Below are positions 23,910 to 35,702 of a DNA stretch of 64,000 nucleotides, in pieces. Numbering within the stretch: the first letter of the stretch is position 1; each line of letters starts with the position of its first letter. This DNA comes from Uloborus plumipes. Lineage: Eukaryota; Arthropoda; Arachnida; Araneae; Uloboridae. The position numbers and the translations under genes were made by a program. The DNA lies in the NCBI GenBank assembly GCA_038373865.1, contig JAXGGA010005876.1, forward strand, positions 1 to 64,000, read 5' to 3'. The notes beneath the pieces are model-generated. The model ran no database searches. It worked only from the letters and a program-made list of their open reading frames with translations, and was not told the origin of the DNA.

Positions 23910-24164
23910 CTAAACATTCAAACATGAATCTTTGCTCACGACTTCATTATTTTTTTTAATGTTGTCATCAGTTCTTGTTGTCACAGGTTGACCGGACCGC
24001 TGATCATCTCCAACAACCTCTGTACCTTTCAAAAATCGTTTATGTCTTTCAAAAACGTGACTACTTGGCATTTCTTTTAAAGGTTTAAAACATTCAAGTG
24101 AAGTTTGAGAAAATTTCGCAACGAATTTCAAATTTTTGCTCTGCTCGATTTTTAAGGTTGCCAT
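23910..24164 (-). pseudogene. N-terminal fragment of a mariner transposase
   Basis: The frame begins MATLKIEQSKNLKFVAKF and continues with HVFERHKRFLKGTEVV and GDDQRSGQPVTTRTDDNI. This follows the mariner N-terminal helix-turn-helix plan: ...VFEWHKRFKEGRE..EDD.R.GRP.T..T.ENI. The DNA-binding half only is present; it stops after about 84 codons and no catalytic D-D-D motif follows. On the plus strand downstream (24330-24358) lies CATTACTTAATTATGTCACA ending CCTTG then TA, which fits the element's 5' terminal inverted repeat. The other end was not found, so this is a truncated copy. The reading frame itself is uninterrupted over the fragment. Confidence 0.7.
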
Positions 24165-24329
24165 TATCGCGGCACTTTGATACTACAACTCCCTACTCAA
24201 CCAAGGATAAAAACAAACTAAACTAGATAGAGGGATGAAATAAGGTGTCACCAGCAACCAGAAGTGTAAGGACCAGTTACATTCCATTTTCAATCCTAAG
24301 CATCAACTTTAAAGACTATGACATGCTCA

Positions 24330-24358
24330 ATCCCATTACTTAATTATGTCACACCTTG
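24330..24358 (-). repeat. Probable mariner 5' terminal inverted repeat
   Basis: Read on the minus strand it starts CAAGGTGTGACATAATTAAG, bordered by TA (24359-24360), and lies about 165 bp upstream of the transposase start, the usual arrangement in mariner elements. Confidence 0.5.
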
Positions 24359-24360
24359 TA

Positions 24361-25209
24361 TCCTTGAAAATGAAATTTTAAATTTTGAAACTTTTTTTAA
24401 TGACTTTTTCTGAAGTGAGATTTTTGCAAAAACCTACTATAAAAAGATAAAGATCAGCTCATTCAAGAAAGTTTGAATGTTTAACAAGCACATTGAAAGA
24501 ATCAACAATTGAAAGTATCAACAATTGAAATGTTCATATTAGTTTTTCAAGCATTCAAATATTACTTTAAAATAATCTTTGTCAAAATGTTTTGCAACTG
24601 GAAAACATCTTAACAAGTTCAGGCAACAACAATCTTCCAGAATTTTTTGTTACATTCACAACACTTGAACTGCATTGCTTTGACAAGTACTAGAAAGATA
24701 GGAAACAATTCTGGCGTGTAATCCCTTCCGATTACAGGAAGAAAGACCTCTAATAGCGGAAAGAATTAATTGAATTTTCTTTTTTCTTGGGTCTCTTCTC
24801 AAAACTAAGAACTAAGTGTTCGTCCATGAATAAGTGTTCTCAAGTCGTTTCTGCTTTAAGAGAAATAGTAAATCGAAAAAGGCAATTCTTGAGCGAATAA
24901 CTAGAAATGTGAAAATGGAATTATTATCTTAATTTCTTTCGAGCACTCCACTTTAAGTACATGCACAATTGGAAACTACAAAATATCAGGAACAAGCTAA
25001 AATGCATTTGGTCATTGGTGAAATTCTAAATACAACGACACAATTCAGTAACTAAATAATCAAAAGCATCTTAATAATGTCATAAGCCTAAAAACTAAAT
25101 TCAAAAGATATGGTATCATTGAGTTTAATAAAATGAAGAATTCCTTTTCAAAGAGTTTACCTATTTATTTTTAACTACTGCAATTGCATTAACTGCAGAA
25201 TTCCTGGAC
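24361..25209. other. A+T-rich stretch, no supported feature
   Basis: A short direct repeat (AATCAACAATTGAAAGTATC region, 24499-24530) is the only structure noted. Confidence 0.5.
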
Positions 25210-25217
25210 TTATACAC

Positions 25218-25854
25218 TAGGGTGGGGCGAAAAATAAAAAGGTTTTCAGATCAACTTCTAATAGTTGCCAAAAGTTGTCTTTGGTGGTAGTTAGCTTTTG
25301 TGCAAAATTTGAGAAAAATCGGTTAATATCTTCAGGGGGCGCTGCGATCGCAAAGTTTTATCATAGCTTTGTTATGTATTTTATGGTTAAAATATTAAAA
25401 AGAATGCCTTTAGCTAGTCTCTTTGCGTTTTTTTTACTCAAAAGATGTTTTCATGCATTAAAATCATATGAAATGACTCACAAACGTTATTTTATATTAT
25501 ATATTTATATTTCAATCATTTAAAAAGAAACAAAAACGTGAAAAAAAGTTATTTTTTTTTTAAATAAATATATCATAAAAAATAATGTTTGTGAGTCATT
25601 TCATATGCTTTTAATGCATGAAAACATCTTTTGAGTAAAAGAAATGCAAAGAGACTAGCAAAAGGTATTCTTTTTGATATTTTAACCATAAAATCCATAA
25701 CAAAGCTATGATAAAACTTTGCGATCGCAGCGCCCCCTGAAGATATTAACCGATTTTTCTCAAATTTTGCACAAAAGCTAACTATCACCAAAGACAACTT
25801 TTGGCAACTATTAGAAGTTGATCAGAAAAACTTTTTATTTTTCGCCCCACCCTA
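25218..25854. mobile_element. Foldback hAT-type element, 637 bp, almost a complete palindrome
   Basis: The ends TAGGGTGGGGCGAAAAATAA and its inverse are flanked by a perfect 8-bp duplication TTATACAC (25210-25217, 25855-25862). The arms (about 25218-25500 and 25575-25854) are nearly identical around a spacer of about 75 bases. Because of the palindrome, both strands contain a similar open frame starting MSLVVVSFCAKFEKN or MSLVIVSFCAKFEKN; I regard these as a by-product of symmetry, not genes. The TAGGGTG start is shared with the element at 241. Confidence 0.95.
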
Positions 25855-25862
25855 TTATACAC

Positions 25863-26699
25863 TCGTATCTTAACAGTGTCTCGGAACATGAAGTTTTTCT
25901 TTCTTTATTTTATTTACTTTTATTCATTTATTTATACTACATTATTTTTTGTTCATATTAGGCCAACTGTATCTTTGCATGCTTTTTAGAGTAAAAGAAA
26001 TGTATAATAAAATGATAACGACATAATTTTCTTTGATTGCAGTAATGTAAACGTGTCTAAGAAAACACTTTTTAACAGTGCACTATTACCTAGGATATTG
26101 TAATTTATTAGTAAATGCTCTTAAATGTGTCATACATATCTTACTGATTAAAAAATCTTTTTTACTGTTAGTTTGCTCCTAAAAAAAATATTTCTTCTTT
26201 TGAACAAATTTTTCGTTATTGCAAACCACCACGGGAGAGGGGGGTTCGTCACAACAAAAATATCAAGCACTTTTTCTAAAGTGGTCTCCGATGATTTTTT
26301 TCTCAGAGATTTCAGTTTTTTGGAAGTGTTAAAAAAAGCGAGTTTCATTCTTTGTATGCATCAGACAAACGTTTTCACGCTTTCCTGAAAAGTAGTCAAA
26401 ATTTGACTTTGATATTCAGAAACATAATGAAGTAAGTAATTTCTTACTGAAGTGTGAAAATTACCAGTGAAAAGTGTAATGCTTTCCTACCGAAAATCTT
26501 TCATAAGAAATGCGCTCCAGCAAAATACCTATTTTCTTTTTTCCATTTGCTTTTAATGGAAGAATTCGAAAATCTCTTTGGAAAGTTCGAAAATGTTAGA
26601 TCGTTAAGCTCACCAAATAGTCACATGTTTTTTGTCAGAAAATCTTTCGTTTTGCAAGTCTAAAAGTAGTTCTAATCCTTTTCTTGTTATATTTCTGTA
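25863..26699. other. A+T-rich stretch, no supported feature
   Basis: No repeat ends or protein families recognised. Confidence 0.5.
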
Positions 26700-26938
26700 C
26701 CTCAGAACCAGACTAACGTAAGTCCACTTTCGTCATTTTTCAGTAGAGAGGAAAAACGATTGTCGAATACATGCAAAGGATGGGACTCGCGTTTTTTTCA
26801 CGCTGCTAAATAATTGTGAAGGAATTTGTTTTATAGAATACTGTTTTAATGGGTCGATGTAGAATAAGATTCTACATACAATGAAGCAAAAAAAGTGAAA
26901 ATCGCCATTTTTGGACTTACGTCGTTCTGGTTCTGAGG
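26700..26938. mobile_element. MITE, family A copy 2, 239 bp
   Basis: Inverted ends CCTCAGAACCAGACTAACGT and ACGTCGTTCTGGTTCTGAGG are flanked by TA on both sides. It aligns along its full length with 12801-13038, including TTCACGCTGCTAAATAATTG and TGGGTCGATG. Confidence 0.9.
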
Positions 26939-29900
26939 TACAGATTTGCTGTTGAATAAAAAAGAAACTCACAGTAATACAAAATCACGTGCAACCGTAC
27001 AAGCAAAGTTCTTTACTTTTTTCTTCCTCATTAGATGTAATAAACTGCAGTAGGTTTATACTATACGTATTGCAGTGATTCATAACACTCATTTTATAGT
27101 AAGTGCGCCCATCAGGTTCAAATTCAGAATCTAAAGACTGAATCAAATTGAGAGAACAGTAATAAAAGTCACGATCAGGTCAGTATGATTAAGAACACTC
27201 ATTTATTATAGAAAATACACACCTAGGACTTCTTATGCAATAGACTTGATGTTATATTTTTGTATAAAATAAGAATCACAAAAGTCTTTGGAATGTAGAC
27301 AACGTTTATAGCTTTGAATATAAAATAAAATGTCATGAAATATTTTGAATCATCAAGGGTTAATTTACGTTTAACTACGTTTGTTTTACTTCTCACATTT
27401 TAGCACAAAGTTTTGAACCATTTTCTTTTCTTTACTCCTTTTATTATTTTTATTGTCTTGAATATATTTGTTGAAATTTTATTTCATTTTATTTATTTAT
27501 TTGTTTATTTTAGTTTCTAAAATAAACCGTCTTAAGACGTAATAATACGTACTATAATTTTGAAAAGTTCAAACAATTAAAATTAACAGTTATGAATTAT
27601 TCTGTACATCTTTTAATTATATCCCAAACGTTCTTTGAAAATACAATCAACATTTTAAGTCTAAAATTATTTGCGTTTCTGCTTTATACTTTCATAAATT
27701 TTGAATTCAGTTATATTTACATATCTAACGCATTTGTGCTTGTCTGTTACAGAGAGAATATATCACATTAGAACATATGGTTCAGTTTTGTCTGGAGGGG
27801 AAAATCTGAAATATTTTTAAAAACTAACTAGTAAGAAAACTCAGTTTTGGTTTTCGTATGCTCTTTATACTGGAAAAAAAATGTAATTATTTTTATTATG
27901 TTTATAACTTGTGTTTAGTATTTTTAAACAAACATTACCATTACACAAAAACGCCATACTTTTTCGTTTTCGAGCATAGTCTAAAGTCAATAACTTGGAT
28001 TTTTTTTAACGTTATTACAACTTTTCTATCAATTCCTGTAAGACCATAAATAACCCCGCGTTGAGTGGGAAAGGAAAAAAAAGGATTCCTGGACTTTATT
28101 GAATGCATTCTTCAAAGTTTTCTATTTTATATTCAAAGCAAGATTATTTTTTACCACTTGGCAACAACTGCAGCAGCTGTTACGTCAACCACGAGATCTT
28201 CGGCAATGCTTCAATAGCCCGAAATGGTTCTTAGCATTCAGATGAAACGCGATTTCAGATTTGATGTTTGCTTTTTATCAGGCAATGAAAAATGATTCCG
28301 GTGAAAACTGGTAACGAATTCACTTGTGTTCAAATTTTATTTCACGTTCCTTCTTGCGGTTGATGTTTGTAAAGGAGAAATGATGAATGGTTAGAATCTT
28401 TGAAATTCCTCTTGTTTTATCTTAACCAATTTTATGTTTTATATTAGTTTTTTATAAAAATGCAATACATTTTAGTTTTCCTATTCAACATTTTAGAAAA
28501 CTCTTTTTAGCTTGAGTTTCCACCTCTTTCTGAGCAGGTTTTACTTGTTGATTTAGTTTTCAATGAAGTTTTTTGAAATGTTTTTTTAATTGTTACAACT
28601 TAGACTTTAATGATCTAACAATTCATTAAAGTTCCATTAAAATAATTCAGGAAAGTTTACAAAAAAAATAATTTCAAATTGCTGCAAAATTCACAAAATA
28701 CCATTCTAAAGACTATATATAATTTTTCTGTTTACATTACTGCTGTGTTAAATCCAGATATAAGATAAGTAAAACACATATGAACACTTGTACTCAAAGT
28801 TAAACTAATTCCTAAATGATCAATTCTAATAACTTTTGAGAAAAAAAATAGTACACAAAACGTTTAATCATTTTCACTGAGGATCTGAGTTATAACAATT
28901 TTTTATGTGTGTATCTAATTTCAGTTGTTAAAATAAGACCTCTTCCAAAAATGCTTTAATGGACAGCTCACTTTAACAAATAAAATGAAAATTCTTTGTC
29001 CAACAAGTATATGAGTTTCACTGTGAAATTCACACGTTGGAAAGATACTAAATGAATTCACAGGGAATCATGATAAAGCTCTCTTAAAGGTTTTGTAGAA
29101 GTAATTGTATTAAATTTTCCCCATGATCGAGCACCGCTCATTAGATATGACAACATGTTTTAAACAAGATTGATGAACTGTTACATTATAATGTCTGGAT
29201 AAAAAATTTAATTTTTCAGTGCTGTCAGATAAAGAAAAGAATTGCGTTTTATTTCTCCCGTTTTGAAAACTGAGCTCGTGCACAAAGACATTTTTTTCTC
29301 TCATTTTTCAACCCTATTTCTTTCAGATAGAATATCCCGAGGGTAGTCTCTAAGATACTTGAATAAACGAAAAGTATTATTTATCTTCACTTCTATGTTT
29401 ATGAGAAATTTTAAACTACATATTTATCTTTCATTTTTCCTTTACATTTTTTTTCCAAAGGGAATTTCAGTGATAAAAGAAAGAATGCGGAATTAAGCGA
29501 ATGTAAGGATTTTTTTTTTCAATTGAGAATTTTCAAAGCTTAGTGTAACATGACATTTCTTCTCTTTTCTCTGAGAGTTTAATGAAGAAGAAATTACATC
29601 CCATACTTTAATCTTAAGCAATAATCTTTTCGTGTATAATTTAGGCGTCCAAGCTTTTATCTTCTTGAAGTTTAAAAACAATAAAAAATCGCGAGTAAAA
29701 TGAGAAGAAAGCACAATTTTTTTCAGGAAAATAATGCGGTTTTCTTGGCAATTTGTGCTTGAAAATTGTGCGACTTTTCTTCCGACACTGTGCTACATTT
29801 ACGCTCCCCGCCCCCTTTTTTACTCATATATTTTTTTGCAACGTGTTTTCGAGCATTTTTTATTCAATTAAAAGGCCTGTTAATTTCGCAATTATAAGAT

Positions 29901-30400
29901 CTTAATTGCCTAAATGCTCATAATTTTCCTTTTCCCTTGCCTTAGTACACGAAGTATAAACTCAATTTTTATCTTTGTTTCCAGATTATTTTTTTTAATG
30001 CACTAAAATTAACTTACTTGCTACATGAAAATCTTTATAAAATGTAAAGACAGGTAAAATGAATGGAGAGATAAATGTCTGGCAAAATTAACTTGTCATT
30101 TTTTCCATTTTATGTAAACATTGCGGCTCTATAAAAAATATCCTACAGTCCTTTCCGCAGCACTAAAATTCTCTCAAATACTTTCATTATTTATTTCTGA
30201 AAAAAGCAGCATGAACATTTTGCGCATCAAGTTTTCCTCGATAAAACAATAGAACTAAATAACGAACGAATAGAAAACTACTCTTATCAATGTTTGCATT
30301 TCTATTGCTAAAGTAGTTAGCTAAAATCCTAATACGCGAAACTAAAGTTCTTAAAGATTCCCTCTTCTTGCATACCCAACGCCCTACCATCACACGGGGC
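26939..30400. other. 3.5-kb A+T-rich stretch, no supported feature
   Basis: Nothing beyond short open frames and homopolymer runs was found on either strand. Confidence 0.5.
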
Positions 30401-30404
30401 TGTA

Positions 30405-30475
30405 GCTCCTGTTGAAAAAAATACCCCTGTTTACCCCTGTTGTTAAAAAAATACCCATGTTAAAAGAAAAACCCT
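30405..30475 (+). repeat. Short imperfect tandem repeat
   Basis: The word TACCCCTGTT or its variants, separated by A runs, recurs about four times directly before the MITE at 30472. Confidence 0.6.
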
Positions 30476-30850
30476 GTTAAAAATTCAGGAAACTTTTACG
30501 ATAAATGTTATTGTAAAATGAAGCGTTTACAGTACGGAAAATGTTTACAATGAATTATAACAAGGAAAAAAAATAGCGCTTGCAGCGCTAAATGATACAC
30601 CACGTGACTTACTGTGTGCTGCATGTAACACTCCATTTCCATGCTCCCGATGCGTCTTATTTGGGATGGTAAGAAGTAAAGCATTGTGTGAAAATTGGGT
30701 CCTGATTTCAAGTTCAGCTGCTCGCATCAGGCGCTTTTTAGCTCGTTTTTCCTTCAATTACATTTTACAGCAAAAAGAGAATTTTGCGGTTACTAACAAC
30801 ATGGATGTCAACAACTTTTACTGTAAAATTTCAGGAAAAATTTTAACAGT
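30472..30850. mobile_element. Probable MITE, about 380 bp
   Basis: CTGTTAAAAATTCAGGAAAC at the left is answered by an inverted, slightly shifted copy near 30818-30850 (TTTCAGGAAAAATTTTAACA). The interior is G+C-richer than its surroundings and has no coding capacity. A target duplication is not clear, so exact ends are uncertain. Confidence 0.45.
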
Positions 30851-31083
30851 GTACTGAGCCTGGGATAGGTCCCAAAATAAGAAAGACTCCATATTACTAC
30901 AAGTAAATGACCAAAGCATTGTTATAAAAGGCAATTTTCTCTTTAACGACACTCTATGTAATTATTTTCTGTGCTAAAGACAAATGGCCAATTTTTCAAA
31001 CTCTTTATTTCAATTTTGGAAAAATGCTGTCTAAAGATTCCTCTGTAAGACTTTTGTAGTCCTTGAAAGTCGGATGGGAATCG

Positions 31084-31314
31084 TTATTCCCCTTGAGCAA
31101 AAGTTAAAAAATAGTGGTTTACATACATACAAGCAGAACTTCTTTTCAAAGTAATGGTAATCAATGTCGCAGCAAAAATTAAACTAGTGAATAAACAACC
31201 GAAGGAACCAGTCGGAAGTCGAGATGTCGGTTTACGGGGGATATATGAACTCAGGGAAACCGGATAAAGCTCTATCCCTAATATCAAATTCATCATAGAC
31301 AGGTCCTGGCCATC
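31084..31314 (-). CDS. Candidate terminal exon with a hydrophobic segment, unknown protein
   Basis: On the minus strand a good acceptor (TATTTTTTTCTTCTAG) precedes a frame open for 76 codons to a TAA. It starts DGQDLSMMNLILGIELYPVS, passes YIPRKPTSRLPTGSFGC, and then has a run of about 20 mostly non-polar residues (CLFTSLIFAATLITITL) followed by basic KRSS, as in a membrane segment with cytoplasmic positive charge. That could be the last exon of a membrane receptor or channel, but I cannot name a family. A second frame also stays open for part of this stretch, so the coding frame is not certain. No upstream partner exon was identified. Chance or a pseudogene remains possible. Confidence 0.3.
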   Translation of the reverse strand, partial: DGQDLSMMNLILGIELYPVSLSSYIPRKPTSRLPTGSFGCLFTSLIFAATLITITLKRSSACMYVNHYFLTFAQGE

Positions 31315-32046
31315 CTAGAAGAAAAAATAAATTTTATAATAGTTCCTCTTTTTTATGACCCCAGTAAACAACTATGATAAATACGAAGAAAATAAACAGC
31401 GAAGCAAACAATTTCACAAAAATGCAAAGTACAAAGAGTTAATTTACATGACGTATTTTTTGTTTACAAACCATATATTTAAACTGCAGTCGAAAAACAT
31501 TCTAGTTTTTACATAATGAGAAACAAGTAGGTCAGAATTTCTCACTTTCTGAGAGAAAATACTCACGTAATTCACTCTTGCGCTATCCGCCCCCCCCCCC
31601 ACACACAGCTATTTAAATAATCTAGAATCTTACAAGCAGCTGATCGGGTAACGACTTTGGAAGCCTTGCATTTCTAAAGAAATCCGACGAAGATCGCTCT
31701 TTTCATTGTTTTCCCATACGTTAATAAACCATGTGCACCAGATAAGTAATAACAATTGTGAAACGGGTCAGTTATTTATTTTCTTGGTTTTGTAAAAAAT
31801 AAGCAGCATGATAACATATGATATTAAGTGCTTTAGTATTCAATCTTTAAAATTCGGTATTGAATACTGTCACATGTACTTCAAATTACTTTTACTTTAA
31901 AATGTATTTGTTAGTAACTTTTTTCACATTTTAGTATTACGAATGTAGGTTTCTAAAAGTTTTAGTGCAGAAAGTTCAAATACTTTGTGTCAACTCCAAT
32001 AAATATATATTTATATGTATATATACACATAACCTTTTCCAACTTA

Positions 32047-32050
<4 letters not shown>
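31315..32050. other. A+T-rich stretch, no gene seen
   Basis: Apart from the poly-C run no feature was recognised; it leads into a TA microsatellite. Confidence 0.5.
31592..31609. repeat. Poly-C and short (AC)n run
   Basis: About a dozen C residues followed by ACACACA. Confidence 0.85.
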
Positions 32051-32116
<66 letters not shown>

Positions 32117-32137
32117 TAACTTTATATATATATATAC
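32051..32137. repeat. (TA)n microsatellite with (CA)n segment
   Basis: An almost pure TA run of about 50 bases is followed by ACACACACACA and a second short TA run. Confidence 0.95.
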
Positions 32138-32250
32138 GTATATAACATAAACTTTTCCAACGAAAATCACTAAGTTACATGTTGGTTTTTTCATTTTAAG
32201 AATAAAACTTGATGTAAGAAAAGCAGTCGAAAACTTTGTGCAATAAATGA

Positions 32251-32606
32251 AGTTAAAAAATATAAGCCAACGTGCACAAAAGTGCAAATAAAACATTAAA
32301 AAAGAGTTTGAAAACTCTAGCAAATAGCTTTTTCGGGGTTATTACAAATGAATCCCCATCATCAGTGCGAAAAGAGGATGGTTCAACTGACCAACGGTCA
32401 AGTGAGCAAGGAATGCCTTCCTTGCTCACTTCTTGCTTGCAAGGCATTCCTTGTTCACTTGACCGTTGGTCAGCTGAACCATCCTCTTTTCACACTGATG
32501 ATATGGCTTCATTTGTAATAGCCCCGAAATAGATATTTGCTAGAGTTTTCAAACTCTTTTTTAATATTTTATTTGTACTTTTGGACACGTTGTCCTGTAT
32601 TTTTAA
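32251..32606. mobile_element. Palindromic foldback element, about 355 bp
   Basis: The left arm (32251 to about 32419) pairs with the right arm (about 32433-32606): for example GAGGATGGTTCAACTGACCA with TGGTCAGCTGAACCATCCTC, and TTGAAAACTCTAGCAAATA with its inverse. The centre contains a second, smaller palindrome (GAGCAAGGAATGCC...). No target duplication was identified. Open frames here are symmetry artefacts. Confidence 0.85.
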
Positions 32607-32780
32607 CCGACTTCAACAAAGGAGGAGGTTATCAATTTAAAGCGTATACTTTTTTTTTTTTTTGTTTATTCGCACATAACATCTGATCTACAGAACCGAT
32701 TTGGATGATTTTTTTTAAATCGATAGGAGATGGTATAACTTAGGTACCATGTAGTCATATGACGATATTTGTTCTCTAGA
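32598..32780 (+). repeat. Dispersed-repeat-like block starting at an AACCGACTTC motif
   Basis: TTTTTAACCGACTTCAACAA then GGAGGAGGTTATCAATTT, a T run, and later ACAGAACCGATTTGGATGAT follow the same order as a dispersed repeat I remember from many arthropod genomes. The AACCGACTTC word recurs inverted at 33672, which may be its other end. The family name is unknown to me. Confidence 0.4.
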
Positions 32781-33249
32781 AAAAAAGTTATTATGGAAAA
32801 CAGTAAAATTCATGTCATTTCCCCATTAAATGATTAAATTTTCAATCCATTGTTGCAAAAATTTTTTGCCTCGCAACAGCAACATTAATCGTGATGAAAA
32901 ATTTTAACCAAGGCTTAACTAAATCTAACATGAAACTCATTAGCGGTAAAGTACGTAGTATGTGTTAAAATCTTATGAACAACGAGAAACTAGAATTGCT
33001 TTGAAATATAAATTAGTTGACAAACCGTTAATATTTAAATGGCTTTGATTAAGCTAGTACACAAATAAATACCAGAGAATAACAAAGATTATTTTTTAGT
33101 GTCAATCGTTTATATTTTTAGACGCGTTGATTGTTTCTTCCTTTTTTTTTTCAGTTTATTTTATGGAGCATTTACTTAAGAAAATTAGGTGAAGTTCCGT
33201 AATGGAAACATTACCTTATTTCATAAGTACACTTACACTAAAAAGAATA

Positions 33250-33707
33250 AAATAAAATAATTTTGGAAAAAAATAGAACCGACTTCAGTTGGAAATTGCT
33301 CTAAAAAGTAAAAAATATTTTTTTTTTCTTTGAACACCATCGAAACTACTTTTAAACATAAGTTTTGAAGTCGGCGCAAAAACGATAGGTCAAATGATAT
33401 TTAACCATATTTTGCCTACATTTTTCAGAGAAAACATTGAAAATTAAAAGCAGAATATTTGTACCATTACACGAATGTGTGGTAATGAATGAAATGTATG
33501 CGAATGCTTTTAAAGAACCTGGATCCATTAAAATGTATATAGTTGAATTATAGTTGCGTATGATTCTATACAACGTTTTTGCGCCGACTTCAAAACTTAT
33601 GTTTAAAAGTATTTTCGATGGTGTTCAAAAGAAAAAAAATATTTTTTACTTTTTAGAGCAATTTCCAACTGAAGTCGGTTCTATTTTTTTCCAAAATTAT
33701 TTTATTT
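33250..33707. mobile_element. Foldback element with 135-bp arms and 188-bp spacer
   Basis: The left arm 33250-33384 and right arm 33573-33707 are near-identical inverted copies, both containing AGAACCGACTTCAGTTGGAA (inverted on the right) and AAGTTTTGAAGTCGGCGCAA. The motif CCGACTTC occurs at both ends of each arm. No target duplication was found. Confidence 0.85.
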
Positions 33708-35111
33708 AACTAAAACTTGATGTGCAATGTACAGAAAAAGATAGTAATTTGTTTGTTTGGGAAAATTTGAAGGCTCTATTATTTTAACAAATTTAAGACT
33801 CTTTTATTTCATAGCGTAAGCTTTTCAATTTTTTTTTCTTGATTTTTGATAAGCGATTCGTAGGAAGAATATTTCATTTATTATTTTTTAAAACATTGTC
33901 TAATTATTATGTTATCAATTTAAGACACTGTTTCTTCGACACTGTAAGCCTACTAATTTAGGTTTGGAACATAAGAAACTTTTTGTGAAAAATTTTAACT
34001 TATTAAATTTTAAAAACTTCATGACCTTATTATTGTATTAATTTAAATAACTTTTACTTTAAACCCCCAATTCAAACTTAGACCCTGAACTAAATGTGTA
34101 ATTTACAAGAAGAAAAATTCATTCAATAATTTTATCAAACTTCATGACCCGTTGTCACTCTTGAGAGCAGGAATAGACTGATATCAGTAAACATCTATCC
34201 AATTAACGAGCAATCCTCAAGGATGCCATTTCGAGCAATGAGCGATTCCCCTCGAGTAATATGTGACGGTTCATACCTCTGCTTCATGTTGATCCAATAT
34301 TAATTGATGCATTGATCCACTTAATTTAATTAACTATGAATTAAATGAGTAAAATATTAAGTAACCTTTTTTCCTAGCCAAGAATATGCTAGCTTAAAGC
34401 TATGTTGCGATTGATTATGTGATATTTAATGCAAAAATTGTTTTCTAATGCTTATTACCTCACATTTTGTTAACTAGATAAATTTTTTGTTCTCTTTAGG
34501 GAGATAAATTATTCTTTCACCATTCGTTTCTTGAATGAAGACCGCTTTTGGAAAACAATTTTATTTTGCTTCATTAGACAACTAAATTTGGCTCTTACTT
34601 TATTTTAATATCTTTCTTTCACATTGGTGAATTGAGACTTATAAGTATTATCCTTTTTTTTTTTGCTGTTTTATGAATCAAAATATCCGAAAATGTTTCG
34701 TTTCATAGATTAGAACTGTTAAACATTTAATTAAGTTGAATAACAATCTTTTTTCCAATTTTGTTTTTGAGACAAAAAGTAGAACTCATTCATACAAAGT
34801 ATCTTTTGCCTTTTTCTCCCAGAAAAAAATTCCTTTTCTCCCCTTGTATAGTGGGTAATGAGATTCTACTTTACACGAATCTTTAATGAAAAGTAAACAA
34901 AAATTCTACATGATTATTTATTGATACTAAATATGCTGCTTTACTCATGGTAATTATAAAAAAAAATTCTTAAGAAATAACAACGTATAATATGCAATTT
35001 TTAATTACATCGTATTTTTGTATGCACAACTGTTTCAAGAAGTAGGTGTTGCATAAAAAACCACCTTTAAGAATTATTTTTAAAGCGTACATTGCATAAT
35101 CTACGAGAAAA
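33708..35111. other. 1.4-kb A+T-rich stretch, no supported feature
   Basis: No inverted ends or coding motifs recognised. Confidence 0.5.
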
Positions 35112-35115
35112 TTAA

Positions 35116-35698
35116 CCCCTTCCAGGCTCATTTTATTTCGGGATTACGGATCAAAAAATGTCAATTTTTTTATGCTTATTTTCACACAAACATATCTTTT
35201 TAAACATAATAGCATCATTCGCATGCAACATTTCATACAAATAAATGTAAAAATATCTATTTAAGTAAATGAGTAATTTCGGGATTACGGATCAAAAAAT
35301 GTCATTTTTTTATGCTTATTTTCATACATATATATCTTTTTAAACATAATAGCATCATTCGCATGCAGCATTTCCTAAAAATAAATGTAAAAATATCTAT
35401 TTAAATAAATGAGTATTTACCTGCAAAGTTGGCTTTCTGTATGGCAGAAATCATTATACTTTGGATTCGGCTCCTACACATATCTTAAATCTACAGCTCA
35501 AAACACTGTATAGTTATGTTATCTAGTAGCAACAATAGTAAATAAAAGCATCCGAAACCATAAAAGGGACATGTAAAATAATTCTTGACAGACTGGTTGT
35601 GCAGTGTTAATTTTCACCGTGCCCGAGCTACACTCGGGATGAGCCAGAATGGAACATTTCGCTTGCCCGAGTCCAGCTCGGGATAAGCCGGGAAGGGG
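35116..35698. mobile_element. TTAA-flanked non-autonomous element (piggyBac- or Kolobok-like), 583 bp
   Basis: Ends CCCCTTCCAGGCTCAT and, inverted, CCCCTTCCCGGCTTAT are flanked by TTAA at 35112-35115 and 35699-35702. A TTAA target is used by piggyBac and Kolobok transposons. The right part has two small GC stems (CCCGAGCTACACTCGGG and CCCGAGTCCAGCTCGGG). No coding capacity. Confidence 0.8.
35145..35409 (+). repeat. Tandem repeat, two units of about 132 bp
   Basis: Units starting TTTCGGGATTACGGATCAAA at about 35145 and 35277 are nearly identical through ATAATAGCATCATTCGCATG and AAATATCTATTTAA. They make up half of the TTAA element. Confidence 0.95.
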
Positions 35699-35702
35699 TT
35701 AA

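Noticed and set aside
25275..25797. Two near-identical small proteins on opposite strands
   Set aside because: They are the same sequence read from the two arms of a palindrome; the flanking 8-bp duplication shows the whole segment is a mobile element.
31965..32323. Long frames with Tyr-Ile repeats
   Set aside because: Produced by the TA microsatellite on both strands.
32272..32532. 86-codon frame that looks protein-like
   Set aside because: It spans the centre of a foldback; the two halves are complementary images, so the frame is a consequence of symmetry.
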